The notes: generated by a model not told the origin, from the letters alone. 64,000 nucleotides of DNA from Nematopogon swammerdamellus (GCA_946902875.1 OX336340.1:24381566-24445565), one strand, 5' to 3'. Shown: positions 62,401 to 63,765, numbered from the stretch's first letter. Numbers and translations: made by a program.

Positions 62401-63765
62401 ATAAAGTACTCATTGTTAAAAGAAAAAAAGTATCACTCAAATCGAAATACCGTATTTTTCTTTTCTTATAAAAATTTCAAATTGTAATAAAAACTCGATG
62501 GACAGTAAGATTGGTCAACAGCGCTGCTTAGATTATTTTTTAACCGACTTCAAAAAAGGAGGAGGTACTCAATTCGACGGTATTTTTTTTATGTTTGTCC
62601 TCTCATAACTTTCCACTGGGTGAACCGATTTTGATTATTCTTTTTTTATTTGAAAGCTGGTGCTTCCCGTGTGGTCCCATTTTAATTTGGTCAAGATCGG
62701 ATTGGACAGCGAGGCGGAATCGCGAGGCCGAAGGCCGAGCGATTCCGCCGAGTACATTAATATAACAAAAAATTACTAAAAAACTGTGAAATAAAAAACT
62801 ATTTAAAAAAATATGAAAACCGCCCTCAAAAATGTATGAAATAAAAAAAAATCTAACCCTAGAGTTGAAGGCGGTGGTCCTAAAGCAAGCAAAAATAACC
62901 GACCGCCTTCAACTCTAGGGTTAGATTTTTTTTTATTTCATACATTTTTGAAGGCGGTTTTTATATTTTTTTTATCTTTTAATGTCATTCAAATTTAAGT
63001 ATTTGGAATTTATCTACATGCAGTTAAATTCTACTAGTTGAGCATGTAAGTCAGTCATTTTATTTTTATTTAATAAAGGTGGACGTTAACCGTCCACCAA
63101 AGCTCGATGAAACGATTTTCATCAAAAAGTACTGTAAAATTACCGAATTTGGGAAAAAGTTTCAGCGCTTTTCGTCTTCAAATATGGACCCCGTTCGAAC
63201 CCTGAAGTTACGAAACCCTATCCTGAAACACCCTGTATATTATGTATGACAGTCAGTGATTCAGTCAGCGTGTAAGCGTCCACTGCTGGAAATACGCCTC
63301 TCAAATTTTCCTCCAGTCCTCCCGGCCTTCAGCGATACGGAACCACTGCTTTCCGCCGACGTACTTGATGTCGTCGTCCGACCTGGCGGGTGGTCTTCCC
63401 ACACTCCGTTTTCCTGTCCACGGCCGCCAGTGTAGGACACGGTTACTACAACGGTCGTCGTCTCTTCGGCTGACGTGCCCAGCCCATTGCCACTTAAGCT
63501 TAGCCACCCGGTATCCAATATCGACTACTTTGGTGCGTCGGCGCCCGGCGGATTGCCTCGTTACGCACCATATCGCGTAGCGTTATTCCCAGCATGGTAA
63601 AGTATATTATGTGTTTGCCATAAAATAGAGTGTAAACGTAATTATTGCAGCCATGACGCACATGGACAAACTGCGCGTGTTCGGCAAGGCGATGCGCGTG
63701 ATGCTGAGCAAGCATCAGACCGTGCAGCTTCCCAAGGAGGGCCAGCCAGACGCGGGACTCACCAG
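17511..63765 (+). CDS. heph: hephaestus / polypyrimidine-tract-binding protein (PTB) gene, internal part, six exons
   Basis: PTB-family RNA-binding proteins bind CU-rich RNA through four RRM domains, mostly in the nucleus, and control alternative splicing and mRNA fate. The joined exons 17511-17569, 57470-57629, 58256-58494, 59709-59742, 60663-60755 and 63651-63765 total 700 nt and give 232 whole codons with no stop. Every junction has AG/GT and matching phase. The product runs from RNP1 of RRM2 (FQALIQY) through the end of RRM2 ([13 protein letters not shown]), a linker, RRM3 (RNP2 LLVSNL, then [17 protein letters not shown] and SALIQM) and [20 protein letters not shown], which leads to RRM4. 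This agrees with the PTB family as I know it, and most closely with fly Heph. The 5' exons (RRM1, start of RRM2) and 3' exons (RRM4) are not seen and must lie outside. First and last codons are split, so both ends are open. No promoter or start codon is present. Confidence 0.95.
17571..18350. other. Unassigned intron DNA
   Basis: AT-rich with no recognised repeat or exon. Confidence 0.4.
18379..18456. repeat. Short direct repeat
   Basis: GCGGTGGGGGCATGTTGCGT followed by ACTCTCGAC occurs at about 18388 and again at about 18429. Confidence 0.8.
19130..19195. repeat. Hairpin plus (GTAAC)7 tandem array
   Basis: GCCGTTGGCGTT and AACGCCAACGGC form a stem with a short loop. Seven GTAAC units follow at 19161-19195. 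Confidence 0.9.
19672..19800 (+). repeat. Dispersed repeat (CCATAGGTAGGTAACCTACG), copy 2
   Basis: Same blocks as 12848-12973, with a short insertion after CTTGGA. Confidence 0.7.
20170..20565 (-). pseudogene. LINE (Jockey/CR1-like) reverse transcriptase C-terminal fragment
   Basis: The minus-strand frame contains [20 protein letters not shown], then [19 protein letters not shown], then [14 protein letters not shown] and [11 protein letters not shown]. The LQKRALR, LPS..Y and N.D.H.Y.TR motifs are typical of the region after the catalytic RT domain in Jockey/CR1-like LINEs. The catalytic FADD region is not present upstream, so this is a 5'-truncated, dead copy. Confidence 0.8.
20949..20965 (+). 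repeat. G homopolymer, 17 bp
   Basis: Within a G-rich plus-strand stretch (20830-20980) whose frames on both strands are low complexity, not genes. Confidence 0.95.
21058..21075 (+). repeat. G homopolymer, 18 bp
   Basis: Uninterrupted G run 92 bp after the previous one. Confidence 0.95.
21388..21461 (+). repeat. SINE family B internal fragment
   Basis: CATGAAATGAAG..AAGCACTGAC through TTCACCCGGTGTTATGGGCT; joined on its left to GTGTGGGGCCGGTAC head sequence. Confidence 0.75.
21462..22460. other. Unassigned AT-rich intron DNA
   Basis: No exon or shared repeat recognised. Confidence 0.4.
22463..22667 (+). repeat. CCCGCGGCTCCGC repeat
   Basis: TATAGCTGTGCCCGCGGCTC, then AAATCGGTTCAGTGTTACTCG and GCGGACAGACAGACATACA. 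This is the familiar terminal phrase of a dispersed lepidopteran repeat. Confidence 0.6.
22668..23036 (+). pseudogene. Non-LTR retrotransposon C-terminal fragment (HEVTKMWP family), copy 2
   Basis: The frame reads [20 protein letters not shown], then [35 protein letters not shown] and [14 protein letters not shown]. The pattern (D.IAVP.D.N......K...Y..L..E...MW......VP.V....G........Y...) is the C-terminal tail of a LINE ORF2 as known in arthropods. The RT domain is absent. A shorter minus-strand copy is at 11790-11930. Confidence 0.8.
23720..23792 (+). repeat. Short tandem duplication
   Basis: AAAGTCGGAAATTGTCAAAG followed by TGTTCTTACAAATAAC occurs twice, about 39 bp apart. Confidence 0.9.
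24090..24440 (+). repeat. Foldback-family element, single-arm copy of 9780-10222
   Basis: GGATGGACCGATTTGGATGC, ATTAGGAAGCTT, then ACCGCTAAGTAAATAAAATA, AAAACTCAGAGCTGCGCTGG and TTAAATTTGTAATTTAAC. The left hairpin arm has been lost. Confidence 0.75.
24837..24965 (+). pseudogene. LINE C-terminal fragment ([17 protein letters not shown])
   Basis: The plus strand reads [20 protein letters not shown], then [14 protein letters not shown]. The R.S.SF..RTA.LWN.LP motif marks the last segment of lepidopteran Jockey/CR1-like LINE proteins. Confidence 0.7.
24978..25095 (-). repeat. Family D (GGTTCCGT) fragment
   Basis: CTGTGAAAATTTCAACAGGC, TATTACGGTTCCAAAGGTAC, then (ACAG)n and GTAGGCTTAGTAATGG are the inverse of family D. 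Confidence 0.75.
25328..25710 (+). repeat. Family D (GGTTCCGT) repeat, full-length-looking copy
   Basis: Starts TTTTTAGGGTTCCGTA, followed by GGGACCCTATTACTAAGCCT, a GTCTGTCT tract, GTTGAAATTTTCACAGAATA, GGCCGATATAACAACAAATA, then ATACGGAACCCTCGGTGCGC, GAGTTCGACTCGCACTTGG and a T run. GAGTTCGACTCGC resembles a pol III B box but lies near the 3' end. Class not established. Confidence 0.75.
26385..26452 (-). repeat. Family D fragment
   Basis: (ACAG)n, TTAGTAATAGACTTCCGTAC and ACGGAAAACTAAAAA, inverse of the family D start. Confidence 0.7.
26461..26484 (+). repeat. C homopolymer, 24 bp
   Basis: Uninterrupted C run between a family D fragment and a SINE B copy; the longest G/C homopolymer in the window. 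Confidence 0.95.
26493..26726 (-). repeat. SINE family B with shared head
   Basis: In inverse orientation it has the shared head (GTGTGGGGCCGGTAC type), CGACATACACGGGGAGAGAT, then the family B body CCCGCCCGGGTTGGTACCAC and CGGTCGAAACGGCTATG. The 3' third of the body is missing. Confidence 0.8.
26739..26895 (-). repeat. Dispersed repeat (CTACACTAATAT ... GCGAAGCCGCGG...CTAGT)
   Basis: Begins CTACACTAATATAATACAGA, then GAGGTAAAG, CATCGGATTAAA, and ends GCGAGCGAAGCCGCGGCCA..CTAGT. A second copy at 28198-28745 is split by a MITE. It looks like a SINE or LINE 3' end of lepidopteran type. Confidence 0.7.
27361..27558 (+). repeat. SINE family B body with A tail
   Basis: Runs from ACCGCACTGAATGAATCG through CCGGCACGACCGAAGGGA to CAGTTTCCATAAAAAAAAA. 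5' truncated. Confidence 0.85.
27683..27792 (-). pseudogene. Retroelement tail (IQRGNAAS family)
   Basis: The minus strand reads [20 protein letters not shown], then [10 protein letters not shown] and a stop shortly after. It is the intact-looking C-terminus of the family at 5896-6335, followed by an A-rich 3' end. Confidence 0.7.
28198..28745 (-). repeat. Dispersed repeat interrupted by a MITE
   Basis: CTACACTAATATTATAAGGA and GAGGTAAAG lie left of 28288; GGATGGACATAGTTACGCGA and GCGAAGCCGCGGGCAAATGC lie right of 28680. The two halves match the copy at 26739-26895 once the MITE is removed. Confidence 0.75.
28289..28679. mobile_element. TA-flanked MITE, copy 2
   Basis: AGGTGTTTCATTAGTCATGT and its inverse at the ends, TA on both sides (28287-28288, 28680-28681). 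Interior blocks such as AACAAACAGCTGTT and TAGTACGGTCATTGACCCCG are the inverse of copy 1 at 10764. Insertion into a recognisable repeat confirms the boundaries. Confidence 0.88.
29033..29256. mobile_element. TA-flanked MITE with about 85-bp inverted arms
   Basis: Ends GAGTGTTTCATTTTACGAAG and its inverse, with AAGTGGTG, GGAGCTCAGTAG and GAACGA also mirrored. TA at 29031-29032 and 29257-29258. 224 bp, non-coding. Confidence 0.82.
29591..29760 (-). repeat. SINE family C fragment
   Basis: In inverse orientation it carries GATGTAAGATGGCCGCATAG, CAACCTCGGTTGTGTTCTCC and GGCACCTACCTTCTCGGAGG, the body of the tRNA-headed SINE at 32952-33340. Confidence 0.8.
29761..30440. other. Unassigned AT-rich intron DNA
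   Basis: No recognised feature. Confidence 0.4.
30438..30461 (+). repeat. Interstitial telomere-type array (CCTAA)4
   Basis: Four perfect CCTAA units at 30441-30460 with a partial unit either side. TTAGG is the canonical insect telomere repeat, including Lepidoptera. Confidence 0.9.
30653..30745 (-). repeat. LINE 3' end (HLSGRHG family), copy 1
   Basis: The inverse reads CACCTGTCAGGCCGGCGTGG then GCATCCGCAATCCCTGC, the last coding part and 3' UTR of a LINE found also at 34215, 35190 and 50105. Confidence 0.7.
30746..32629. other. Unassigned intron DNA
   Basis: A GC-rich stretch at 31090-31280 and scattered short frames; nothing could be assigned. Confidence 0.4.
32636..32907 (+). repeat. 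Shared SINE head joined to a third body with (AAC)n tail
   Basis: Starts CCGTGTACCGTGTGGGGCCG, GCATCTCTCCCCGTG, GTCGTAAAAGGCGACTAAGG as in families A and B, then switches to GGCGGCGGTCTGCAGACACC, GGAAGACATAGGCTGGCTGG and GCAGGCCTAGAGCCAACCCC, ending in about six CAA/AAC units. Confidence 0.75.
32952..33340 (+). repeat. SINE family C, full-length, with tRNA-derived head
   Basis: The head at 32952-33022 has an A-box-like GTGGCCTAGTGGTTTGGGC and a perfect B-box GGTTCGAATCC, as in tRNA-derived SINEs. No proper acceptor stem forms, so it is not a working tRNA. The body follows (GATGTAAGATGGCCGCATAG, CTTCTCGGAGGTGATATTGG) and ends TACTGGATTACATAAAAAAA. Truncated relatives: 29591-29760, 41788-41995, 62225-62341. 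Confidence 0.85.
33342..33650 (+). repeat. SINE-like family A, interrupted by SINE B
   Basis: AGAGTAATCGGTGTTGTGCT..GACAAG..AACTATCAAGCGGCAAGT, then a SINE B body fragment with A tail at 33438-33549, then GCACGATGTCCCACCTGCTG resumes family A. Confidence 0.75.
33438..33549 (+). repeat. SINE family B fragment nested in family A
   Basis: GAAATGAAGGAAAGCACTGA to GTCAGTTTCCATACAAAAAA; flanked by AAGT on the left and AAGT on the right, a possible target-site duplication. Confidence 0.75.
33651..33925 (-). repeat. Probable LINE 3' end with (TTTGAA)n tail
   Basis: CAAATTCAAATTCAAATTC followed by AAATATTTTATTGTACACC is the inverse of the AATAAAATATTTGAATTTG tail common at lepidopteran LINE 3' ends. 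Confidence 0.55.
33966..34005. repeat. Perfect 18-bp hairpin with 4-bp loop
   Basis: CAAATTAAGTTTTCTTGA, loop CAGT, then the exact inverse. Confidence 0.95.
34215..34560 (+). pseudogene. LINE C-terminal fragment and 3' end (HLSGRHG family), copy 2
   Basis: The frame reads [20 protein letters not shown], then [20 protein letters not shown] and GRHGIRSH. The [26 protein letters not shown] pattern is the end of a lepidopteran Jockey/CR1-like LINE protein. An A run ends the 3' UTR near 34548. Confidence 0.8.
34923..35035 (-). repeat. 5S-rRNA-derived SINE head, minus strand
   Basis: The inverse reads GGGCGCGGTTAGTACTCCGA then TGGGTGACCGCTCGACC and TTGGAGGCTGAC. GCGCGGTTAGTAC..GATGGGTGACCGC is the internal promoter and box C region of insect 5S rRNA. 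It continues into the TAGGTGG-like lead of SINE B. Confidence 0.8.
35190..35320 (+). repeat. LINE 3' end (HLSGRHG family), copy 3
   Basis: GCACCTGTCAGGCCAGCATG, GGCATCGTTAGACACCTACT, CACATGTCGCGCTATCC and a run of ten A. Confidence 0.75.
35576..35795 (-). repeat. SINE-like family A with head
   Basis: TACTGTGTGGGGTCGGCACT, CCCCGTGCATGTCGTAAAAG, GACAGGTTAGCCACCTCTCA and GCTGCCTGATAGTTGTCTTG. Confidence 0.8.
35808..36095 (+). repeat. 128-bp tandem repeat, about 2.3 units
   Basis: CTATGGCTTCCTTCCGGCTC-type phrases start at 35808, 35936 and 36062. Each is followed by ATCATCAGGACCCTGGA, CATATATGAC and GACAAATCCAACGA. Confidence 0.9.
36599..36903. repeat. Long near-perfect foldback with hammerhead-like cores
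   Basis: Two 146-bp arms (36599-36744 and 36758-36903) are exact inverses apart from one mismatch, around a 13-bp loop. Each arm contains CTGATGA, a 5-bp stem GCCCG/CGGGC, and GAAACGTC, once per strand. The stem and the block resemble a hammerhead ribozyme core, though one extra base separates CTGATGA from the stem. Confidence 0.85.
36969..37010. repeat. 42-bp perfect palindrome
   Basis: CTATTCGTAGGTATACCTGC followed by AT and then the exact inverse, with no spacer. A weaker related hairpin (CTATTCGCAGG..CCTGCG) follows within 60 bp. Confidence 0.97.
37345..37480 (+). repeat. SINE-like family A fragment
   Basis: CAGAGTAATCGGTGTTGTGC, CTATCAAGTAAGGCACGAAG, CACCTGCTGCATAACC and GGCACGGCATCTTG with internal losses. 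Confidence 0.7.
37481..38480. other. Very AT-rich stretch, no feature
   Basis: Contains (TTTA)n near 37551 and nothing codable. Confidence 0.45.
38550..39250 (+). pseudogene. LINE (Jockey/CR1-like) reverse transcriptase C-terminal fragment
   Basis: The main frame (38738-39163) reads [60 protein letters not shown] and [20 protein letters not shown]. The P.MEYCSH.W.G motif and the LY..Q.RP pattern are typical of LINE RTs downstream of the catalytic core. Sequence before it ([20 protein letters not shown]) is the same protein in another frame, so there is at least one frameshift. After 39163 the SFL..RTA..WN tail continues in broken frames. The element is dead. Confidence 0.85.
39251..40065. 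other. Unassigned, with one inverted pair
   Basis: The phrase CTCGACTTTGA-like GAGTATGCGAGTTGCTCTGA (39392) has an inverse at 39710-39735 (TCAGAGCAACTCGCATACT), along with the ATAAATTTCGGAAG block. The two arms enclose about 300 bp, so this is probably a MITE of 39360-39745, without a verified target duplication. Confidence 0.45.
40066..40392 (-). repeat. SINE family B with shared head, near full length
   Basis: Inverse orientation: head with CCGTGTGGGGCTGGTACGTT, CGTCGTAAAAGGCGACTAAG-like segment, body, and an A tail (TTTTTTTTATGG on plus). Confidence 0.85.
40906..41109 (+). repeat. SINE family B body with A tail
   Basis: TGGTAGGGTTTATCCCGGCC to CAGTTTTCATTAAAAAAA, with a small internal deletion near 40985. 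Confidence 0.85.
41530..41787 (-). repeat. SINE family B
   Basis: TGGAAAGTGACGGTTGGCTA through CCAACCCGGGCGGGTTAAAC and GTCATATCCCTTAGTCGCC, inverse of the family consensus. Confidence 0.85.
41788..41995 (-). repeat. SINE family C fragment
   Basis: GCACATGCTCCGACCAGCCA, GGTGCCATACCTGGATTGCT, CGGCCATCTTACATACAGT and TGGTACACGCCGACCGGAT, joined directly to the truncated head end of the preceding SINE B. Confidence 0.8.
42055..42201 (+). repeat. 5S-rRNA-headed SINE, 5' part
   Basis: GTCAGCCTCGGTAGCGCAGT, then GGGCGCGGTCAGTACTTGGA and TGGGTGACCGC, closing with GAGGCTGACC, which pairs with the 5' GTCAGCCTC. GCGGTCAGTACTTGGATGGG matches insect 5S rRNA as I know it. It then continues into the SINE B body and stops at about 42201. 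Confidence 0.88.
42202..42245 (+). other. Hammerhead-like core, second locus
   Basis: CCTGAGGATGTCCC, loop CAGAGTGT, GGGACGAAACGTCGAC. It has the same layout as the core in the foldback at 36599-36903: CTGANGA, one extra base, a 5-bp stem, GAAACGTCGAC. GAGTC before and GAC after could form a 3-bp stem I. Confidence 0.4.
42378..42600 (-). repeat. SINE family B fragments, inverted pair
   Basis: 42378-42520 is the inverse of the family B 3' half; 42550-42600 is a forward fragment (GAAGCACTGACGTGGCACCT), so two pieces face each other. Confidence 0.75.
42607..42925 (+). repeat. SINE family B with shared head, full length
   Basis: TACCGTGTGGGGCCGGTACT, AATAGCCCCACTGCATCTC, CCGTGTATGTCGTAAAAGGC, then the body CCCGCCCGGGCTGGTACCAC, and CCAACCGTGTCAGTTACCAT before an A-rich tail. 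The best plus-strand example of the head-plus-B arrangement. Confidence 0.9.
43015..43544. other. Unassigned intron DNA
   Basis: Includes a GC-rich segment at 43220-43320; no feature recognised. Confidence 0.4.
43545..43914 (+). repeat. 5S-rRNA-headed SINE, full length
   Basis: The head (43545-43652) has GTCAGCCTCGGTAGCTCAGT, ATTAAGCAACGCTGAGCGCG, GTCAGTGATTGGATGGGTGA and closing GAGGCTGACC. ATTAAGCAACG..G.GCGCGGTCAGT..TTGGATGGGTGACCGC follows lepidopteran 5S rRNA. Next come GTGGTTCGGATTCCACGTTA, a B-box-like GGTTCGGATTCC, the SINE B body, and GTCATGTTCCAT. It shows that family B is a 5S-derived (SINE3-like) family. Confidence 0.88.
44327..44548 (-). repeat. SINE family B fragment
   Basis: TTTATGGAAACTTGACTTTG, CTACTACATCCGTGATGTCA, GTGCCGGCTACACTGAACTG and GGGCGGGTTAAACTCTACCA, inverse of the body. 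Confidence 0.85.
44587..44812 (-). repeat. Family D (GGTTCCGT), minus copy
   Basis: CGTTTCTTGTATGGGAACCC, AATATTCTGTGAAAATTTCA, GATACAGCAGTAGGACAGAC and TTAGTAATAGACTTCCGTAC. Confidence 0.75.
44813..45990. other. Unassigned intron DNA
   Basis: No exon or shared repeat recognised. Confidence 0.4.
45991..46640. other. GC-rich, apparently non-repetitive intron segment
   Basis: Contrasts with the AT-rich surroundings and is not shared with any repeat here. It holds frames on both strands that look like chance in GC-rich DNA, and an ATGCAAAT octamer at about 46364. Candidate regulatory DNA only. Confidence 0.3.
46641..48000. other. Unassigned intron DNA
   Basis: No feature recognised. Confidence 0.4.
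48001..48060. repeat. (GTAT)n / (ATAC)n microsatellite palindrome
   Basis: GTATGTATGTATGTATATAT runs into its own inverse, so the tract can form a cruciform. Confidence 0.9.
48050..48360 (+). repeat. SINE-like family A, near full length
   Basis: CATACCAGACGATGTATCCC, GACAATCGGGGTAAGCAGAG, GGTGTTGTGCTGCAACTACT, ACTATCAAGCAGCAAGTC, CACCTGCTGCATGACTCGGT and CCTTTTACAACATGCACGTG, ending with the head inverse. Confidence 0.85.
48689..49050 (+). repeat. Family D (GGTTCCGT), copy in cluster
   Basis: TTTTTAGGGTTCCGTACCCG to GTGCGCGAGTTCGACTCGCA and a T run. Confidence 0.85.
49345..50118 (+). repeat. Family D (GGTTCCGT), interrupted copy
   Basis: Starts TTTTTAGGGTTCCGTATCCG at 49345, is split at GTTGTATC by the MITE at 49434-49732, resumes TCTTGAACCGTAATATGTAG and ends GAGTTCGACTCGCACTTGG. 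A 90-bp segment near 49920-50010 carries a local duplication of the TTTTAACTAAT phrase. Confidence 0.85.
49434..49732. mobile_element. hAT-like MITE nested in family D
   Basis: CACAGAGCATCAAATACC at the left and its exact inverse at the right, with imperfect inverted similarity for about 50 bp. GTTGTATC is duplicated at 49426-49433 and 49733-49740. Removing the element restores family D with a single GTTGTATC. 299 bp, no coding capacity. Confidence 0.92.
50105..50350 (-). repeat. LINE 3' end (HLSGRHG family), copy 4
   Basis: GCGCGACCTGTGGCATCGTT, GACTAACGATGCCCATGG, GCCATGCCGGCCTGACAGG and GGCTGTACTTGGGACG in inverse orientation. The A run abuts the end of family D. Confidence 0.75.
50530..50845 (-). 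repeat. SINE-like family A with head, near full length
   Basis: GTGGGGCCGGTACTTAAAAA, GCATCTCTCCCCGTGCATG, CACCTCCTACCTTGGCACGG, TACTTGCTGCTTGATAGTTA and GATACAGCGTGTGGTGTG. Confidence 0.85.
50846..51304. other. Unassigned; small frames on both strands
   Basis: Overlapping frames of 93 (minus) and 72 (plus) codons at 50873-51179 include [14 protein letters not shown] and [20 protein letters not shown] text. No family match, so not supported. Confidence 0.35.
51305..52233 (+). mobile_element. Internally deleted mariner element
   Basis: Terminal repeats GGCTGTTCCGAAAATTTTTA and inverse TAACAATTTTCGGAACAGCC lie just inside TA duplications at 51303-51304 and 52234-52235. At 929 bp it is about 350 bp shorter than usual mariners. 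The transposase remnant is annotated separately. Confidence 0.93.
51487..52171 (+). pseudogene. Mariner transposase remnant
   Basis: Mariner transposases cut and paste DNA at TA sites with a DD34D catalytic triad. The first frame (51487-51825) keeps the N-terminal helix-turn-helix region: [34 protein letters not shown] and [10 protein letters not shown]. Sequence then jumps to [16 protein letters not shown] (the second catalytic Asp in QDN), and after a frameshift near 51905 continues [30 protein letters not shown] (third Asp) and KYFKKL. The central part with the first catalytic Asp is missing, the break falling after IGIAKF. The deletion, stop and frameshift make it non-functional. Confidence 0.92.
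52571..52935 (+). repeat. Family D (GGTTCCGT), copy in cluster
   Basis: TTTTTAGGGTTCCGTATCCG to GCGCGAGTTCGACTCCCGAT and TGGCCGGTTTTTTT. Confidence 0.85.
52936..53358. other. Unassigned
   Basis: No feature recognised between two family D copies. Confidence 0.4.
53359..53665 (+). repeat. Family D (GGTTCCGT), copy in cluster
   Basis: TTTTTAGGTTTCCGTATCCC, the CTGTCTGTCC tract, GAAATTTTCACAGAATATGT, then a deletion, and GTGCGCGAGTCCGACTCGCA. Confidence 0.8.
53666..54689. other. Unassigned intron DNA
   Basis: No exon or shared repeat recognised. Confidence 0.4.
54690..55500 (+). repeat. SINE-like family A split by an RTE fragment
   Basis: CACACGCTGAATCCTGACAA to TTTTACGACATGCAAGGGGA at the left, then the LINE fragment, then GACATGGGGAGAGATGCAGT and CACACGGTACGG at the right. 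Confidence 0.8.
54990..55436 (+). pseudogene. RTE-type LINE 3' fragment, copy 2
   Basis: [57 protein letters not shown], a stop, then [33 protein letters not shown] and [10 protein letters not shown]. The YGCETW, QR.MER.MLGI.LRD, W.WAGH and GRP..RW.DD motifs are standard for the RTE-type LINE protein C-terminus. One in-frame stop after GHVS and the missing RT domain make it a pseudogene. It ends in CTGACTGACTGA tandem tail sequence. Confidence 0.88.
55501..56809. other. Unassigned; possible degraded inverted pair
   Basis: CAGTTTTGAGCGTTACGG (56051) and CCGTTACGCTCAAAACTGT (56521) are inverse copies 470 bp apart, suggesting an old foldback. No target duplication was found. Confidence 0.4.
56810..57095. 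repeat. Probable MITE remnant with GACGTGATAACGTC ends
   Basis: GTTTTTGACGTGATAACGTC at 56812 faces GACGTTATCACGTAAAACT at 57073. Adjacent GGTTTACGG sequence extends beyond the right arm only. Boundaries are uncertain. Confidence 0.5.
57470..57629 (+). CDS. heph: heph exon b: end of RRM2
   Basis: This 160-nt exon starts after cgcttgtccgcag and ends at gtgagt. It encodes 53 codons beginning [18 protein letters not shown] and including [20 protein letters not shown], plus one base of a split serine codon. The segment holds the last helix and strands of PTB RRM2 and its C-terminal extension; the NDKSRDYT motif is a strong family signature. Codon third positions are GC-rich, unlike the surrounding intron. 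Two overlapping frames on this stretch (another plus frame and the minus strand) are shadows. Reading through the donor gives a stop about 60 bp downstream, so intron retention would truncate the protein. Confidence 0.96.
57905..58168 (+). repeat. SINE family B body in the heph intron before exon c
   Basis: GCGACTAAGGGATATGACTC, CCCGCCCGCGTTGGTACCAC, CCGGCACGACCGAAGGGAAG and CCAACCGTGTCAGTTTTCAT, then an A-rich tail. It occupies over 40 percent of this 626-bp intron and ends 87 bp before exon c. Confidence 0.88.
58256..58494 (+). CDS. heph: heph exon c: RRM2-RRM3 linker and RNP2 of RRM3
   Basis: This 239-nt exon completes a serine codon and then gives 79 codons, starting [12 protein letters not shown] and ending [11 protein letters not shown] before gtaagt. 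Its first 65 or so residues are a low-complexity Gly/Ala/Leu/Pro linker of the kind found between RRM2 and RRM3 of PTB, here with [13 protein letters not shown] runs. The last 12 residues are strand 1 of RRM3 with RNP2 (LLVSNL), shared with fly Heph ([10 protein letters not shown]). The acceptor is weak: the 25 bases before ttcag are purine-rich and the best branch-point match (CTAAC) is at 58209-58213. An in-frame ATG two bases into the exon is not needed as a start. Linker exons of PTB are alternatively spliced in vertebrates, and the weak acceptor may mean the same here. Confidence 0.95.
58571..59000 (+). repeat. Degenerate GATTACC/GATTTCC minisatellite
   Basis: Dozens of AAGATTACC, AGATTTCCA and GATTCCTAGGATT words occur, with a higher-order repeat of about 130 bp (CCTAAGATTACCTGAGATTA at about 58751 and 58853, third start at 58972). 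It lies in the intron directly upstream of the 34-nt exon. Confidence 0.85.
59278..59547 (-). other. Intronic antisense ORF, 89 codons, doubtful
   Basis: A complete ATG-to-stop frame lies opposite heph within the intron 58495-59708. The product starts [19 protein letters not shown], contains [20 protein letters not shown], then a Lys/Arg cluster and a hydrophobic C-terminus. Base use is GC-rich and even. I recognise no family, and the frame may be chance in GC-rich DNA. Confidence 0.2.
59654..59708 (+). promoter_or_regulatory. Pyrimidine-rich tract with PTB-type motifs before the 34-nt exon
   Basis: The stretch contains TCTTTTTTT at the left and CTGTCTCTTTTCTTTCTCCT at 59679-59698, directly before the acceptor of the microexon. 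UCUU and CUCUU are known PTB-binding words. Further such words occur downstream of the exon (CTGTGTCTCTCGC near 59794 and CCTCTCTTATT near 59839). Role as an autoregulatory silencer is inferred from the vertebrate genes; some of the tract is simply the polypyrimidine tract every acceptor needs. Confidence 0.5.
59709..59742 (+). CDS. heph: heph 34-nt microexon: helix 1 of RRM3
   Basis: This 34-nt exon lies between cctattgttttag and gtacgt. It encodes [11 protein letters not shown] and one base of the following glycine codon. The residues are the first helix of PTB RRM3 ([12 protein letters not shown] in insects, VTPQSLFILFG in mammalian PTBP1). In mammals the equivalent exon (PTBP1 exon 11, PTBP2 exon 10) is also 34 nt, and PTB represses it to switch its own mRNA to decay. 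Length 34 is not a multiple of three, so skipping shifts the frame: exon c joined to exon e reads eight codons and then TGA at 60687-60689, 66 nt before the next junction. Pyrimidine-rich DNA with UCUU/CUCUU words lies just upstream. Confidence 0.93.
60663..60755 (+). CDS. heph: heph exon e: core of RRM3 with RNP1
   Basis: This 93-nt exon follows gtgtttgtgtgtag and ends at gtaagt. It completes a glycine codon, then encodes 30 codons: [30 protein letters not shown], and one base of a split alanine codon. [15 protein letters not shown] is the beta2-beta3 hairpin of PTB RRM3 with its degenerate RNP1; the insect form differs from mammals mainly in YNKKDSALI against FNKKENALV. The fourth RRM3 strand and tail are in the next exon. 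If the 34-nt exon is skipped, the reading frame entered here has a TGA at 60687-60689. A 68-codon minus-strand frame across this exon is a shadow. Confidence 0.96.
60944..61399. repeat. Foldback element in the last complete heph intron
   Basis: CCATGACTCGTGGTCCCAC at the left and GTGGGACCATGAGTCATGG at the right. Arms include CCATACAAAATCGTCTTTCG and CTACGTTCCCGTCTTT in inverted orientation. A small hairpin (GGTCCCAC..GTGGGACC) sits in the left arm. No clear target duplication. Confidence 0.78.
62225..62341 (+). repeat. SINE family C 3' fragment
   Basis: GTCTCCGGTATGGCACCTAC, CTTCTCGGGGGTGATATTGG, TCGGAGCAT and TACTGGATTACATAAA, identical in layout to 33230-33340. Confidence 0.85.
62365..63235. 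mobile_element. TA-flanked element with CAGGGTGTTTCAGGATAG ends and a nested insertion
   Basis: The ends are CAGGTGTTTCAGGATAGG and inverse CCTATCCTGAAACACCCTG, with TA on both sides (62363-62364, 63236-63237). About 500 bp of its interior (62539-63060) is a separate repeat starting TTTTTTAACCGACTTCAAAA. Confidence 0.82.
62539..63060. repeat. Nested ACCGACTTCAAAAAAGGAGGAGG repeat with foldback
   Basis: Begins AACCGACTTCAAAAAAGGAG, contains GGCGGAATCGCGAGGCCGAA and a GGCCGAAGGCCGAGC motif, and a foldback at about 62818-62963 whose arms share ATCTAACCCTAGAGTTGAAG and its inverse. Confidence 0.75.
63255..63597 (-). pseudogene. RTE-type LINE 3' fragment, copy 3, next to heph exon f
   Basis: The minus strand reads [20 protein letters not shown], then, after frame changes, [40 protein letters not shown] and [11 protein letters not shown]. 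It is the same C-terminal tail as 54990-55436, with frameshifts. It ends at CCCAGCATGG, 53 bp from the exon acceptor. Confidence 0.88.
63651..63765 (+). CDS. heph: heph exon f: end of RRM3 and start of RRM3-RRM4 linker
   Basis: This 115-nt exon starts after aattattgcag and ends at gtaacg. It completes an alanine codon, then encodes 37 codons starting [17 protein letters not shown] and ending [19 protein letters not shown], with two bases of an Arg/Ser codon left over. SKHQ..QLP.EGQ.D.GLT is one of the most conserved PTB segments, at the end of RRM3 leading into the short rigid linker to RRM4. The next exon (expected to begin like DYSxNPLHRFKKPGSKN) is not in the remaining 235 bases. A fragment of a non-LTR retrotransposon on the minus strand ends only 53 bp upstream of this exon, leaving little native DNA for the branch point. 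Confidence 0.95.
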
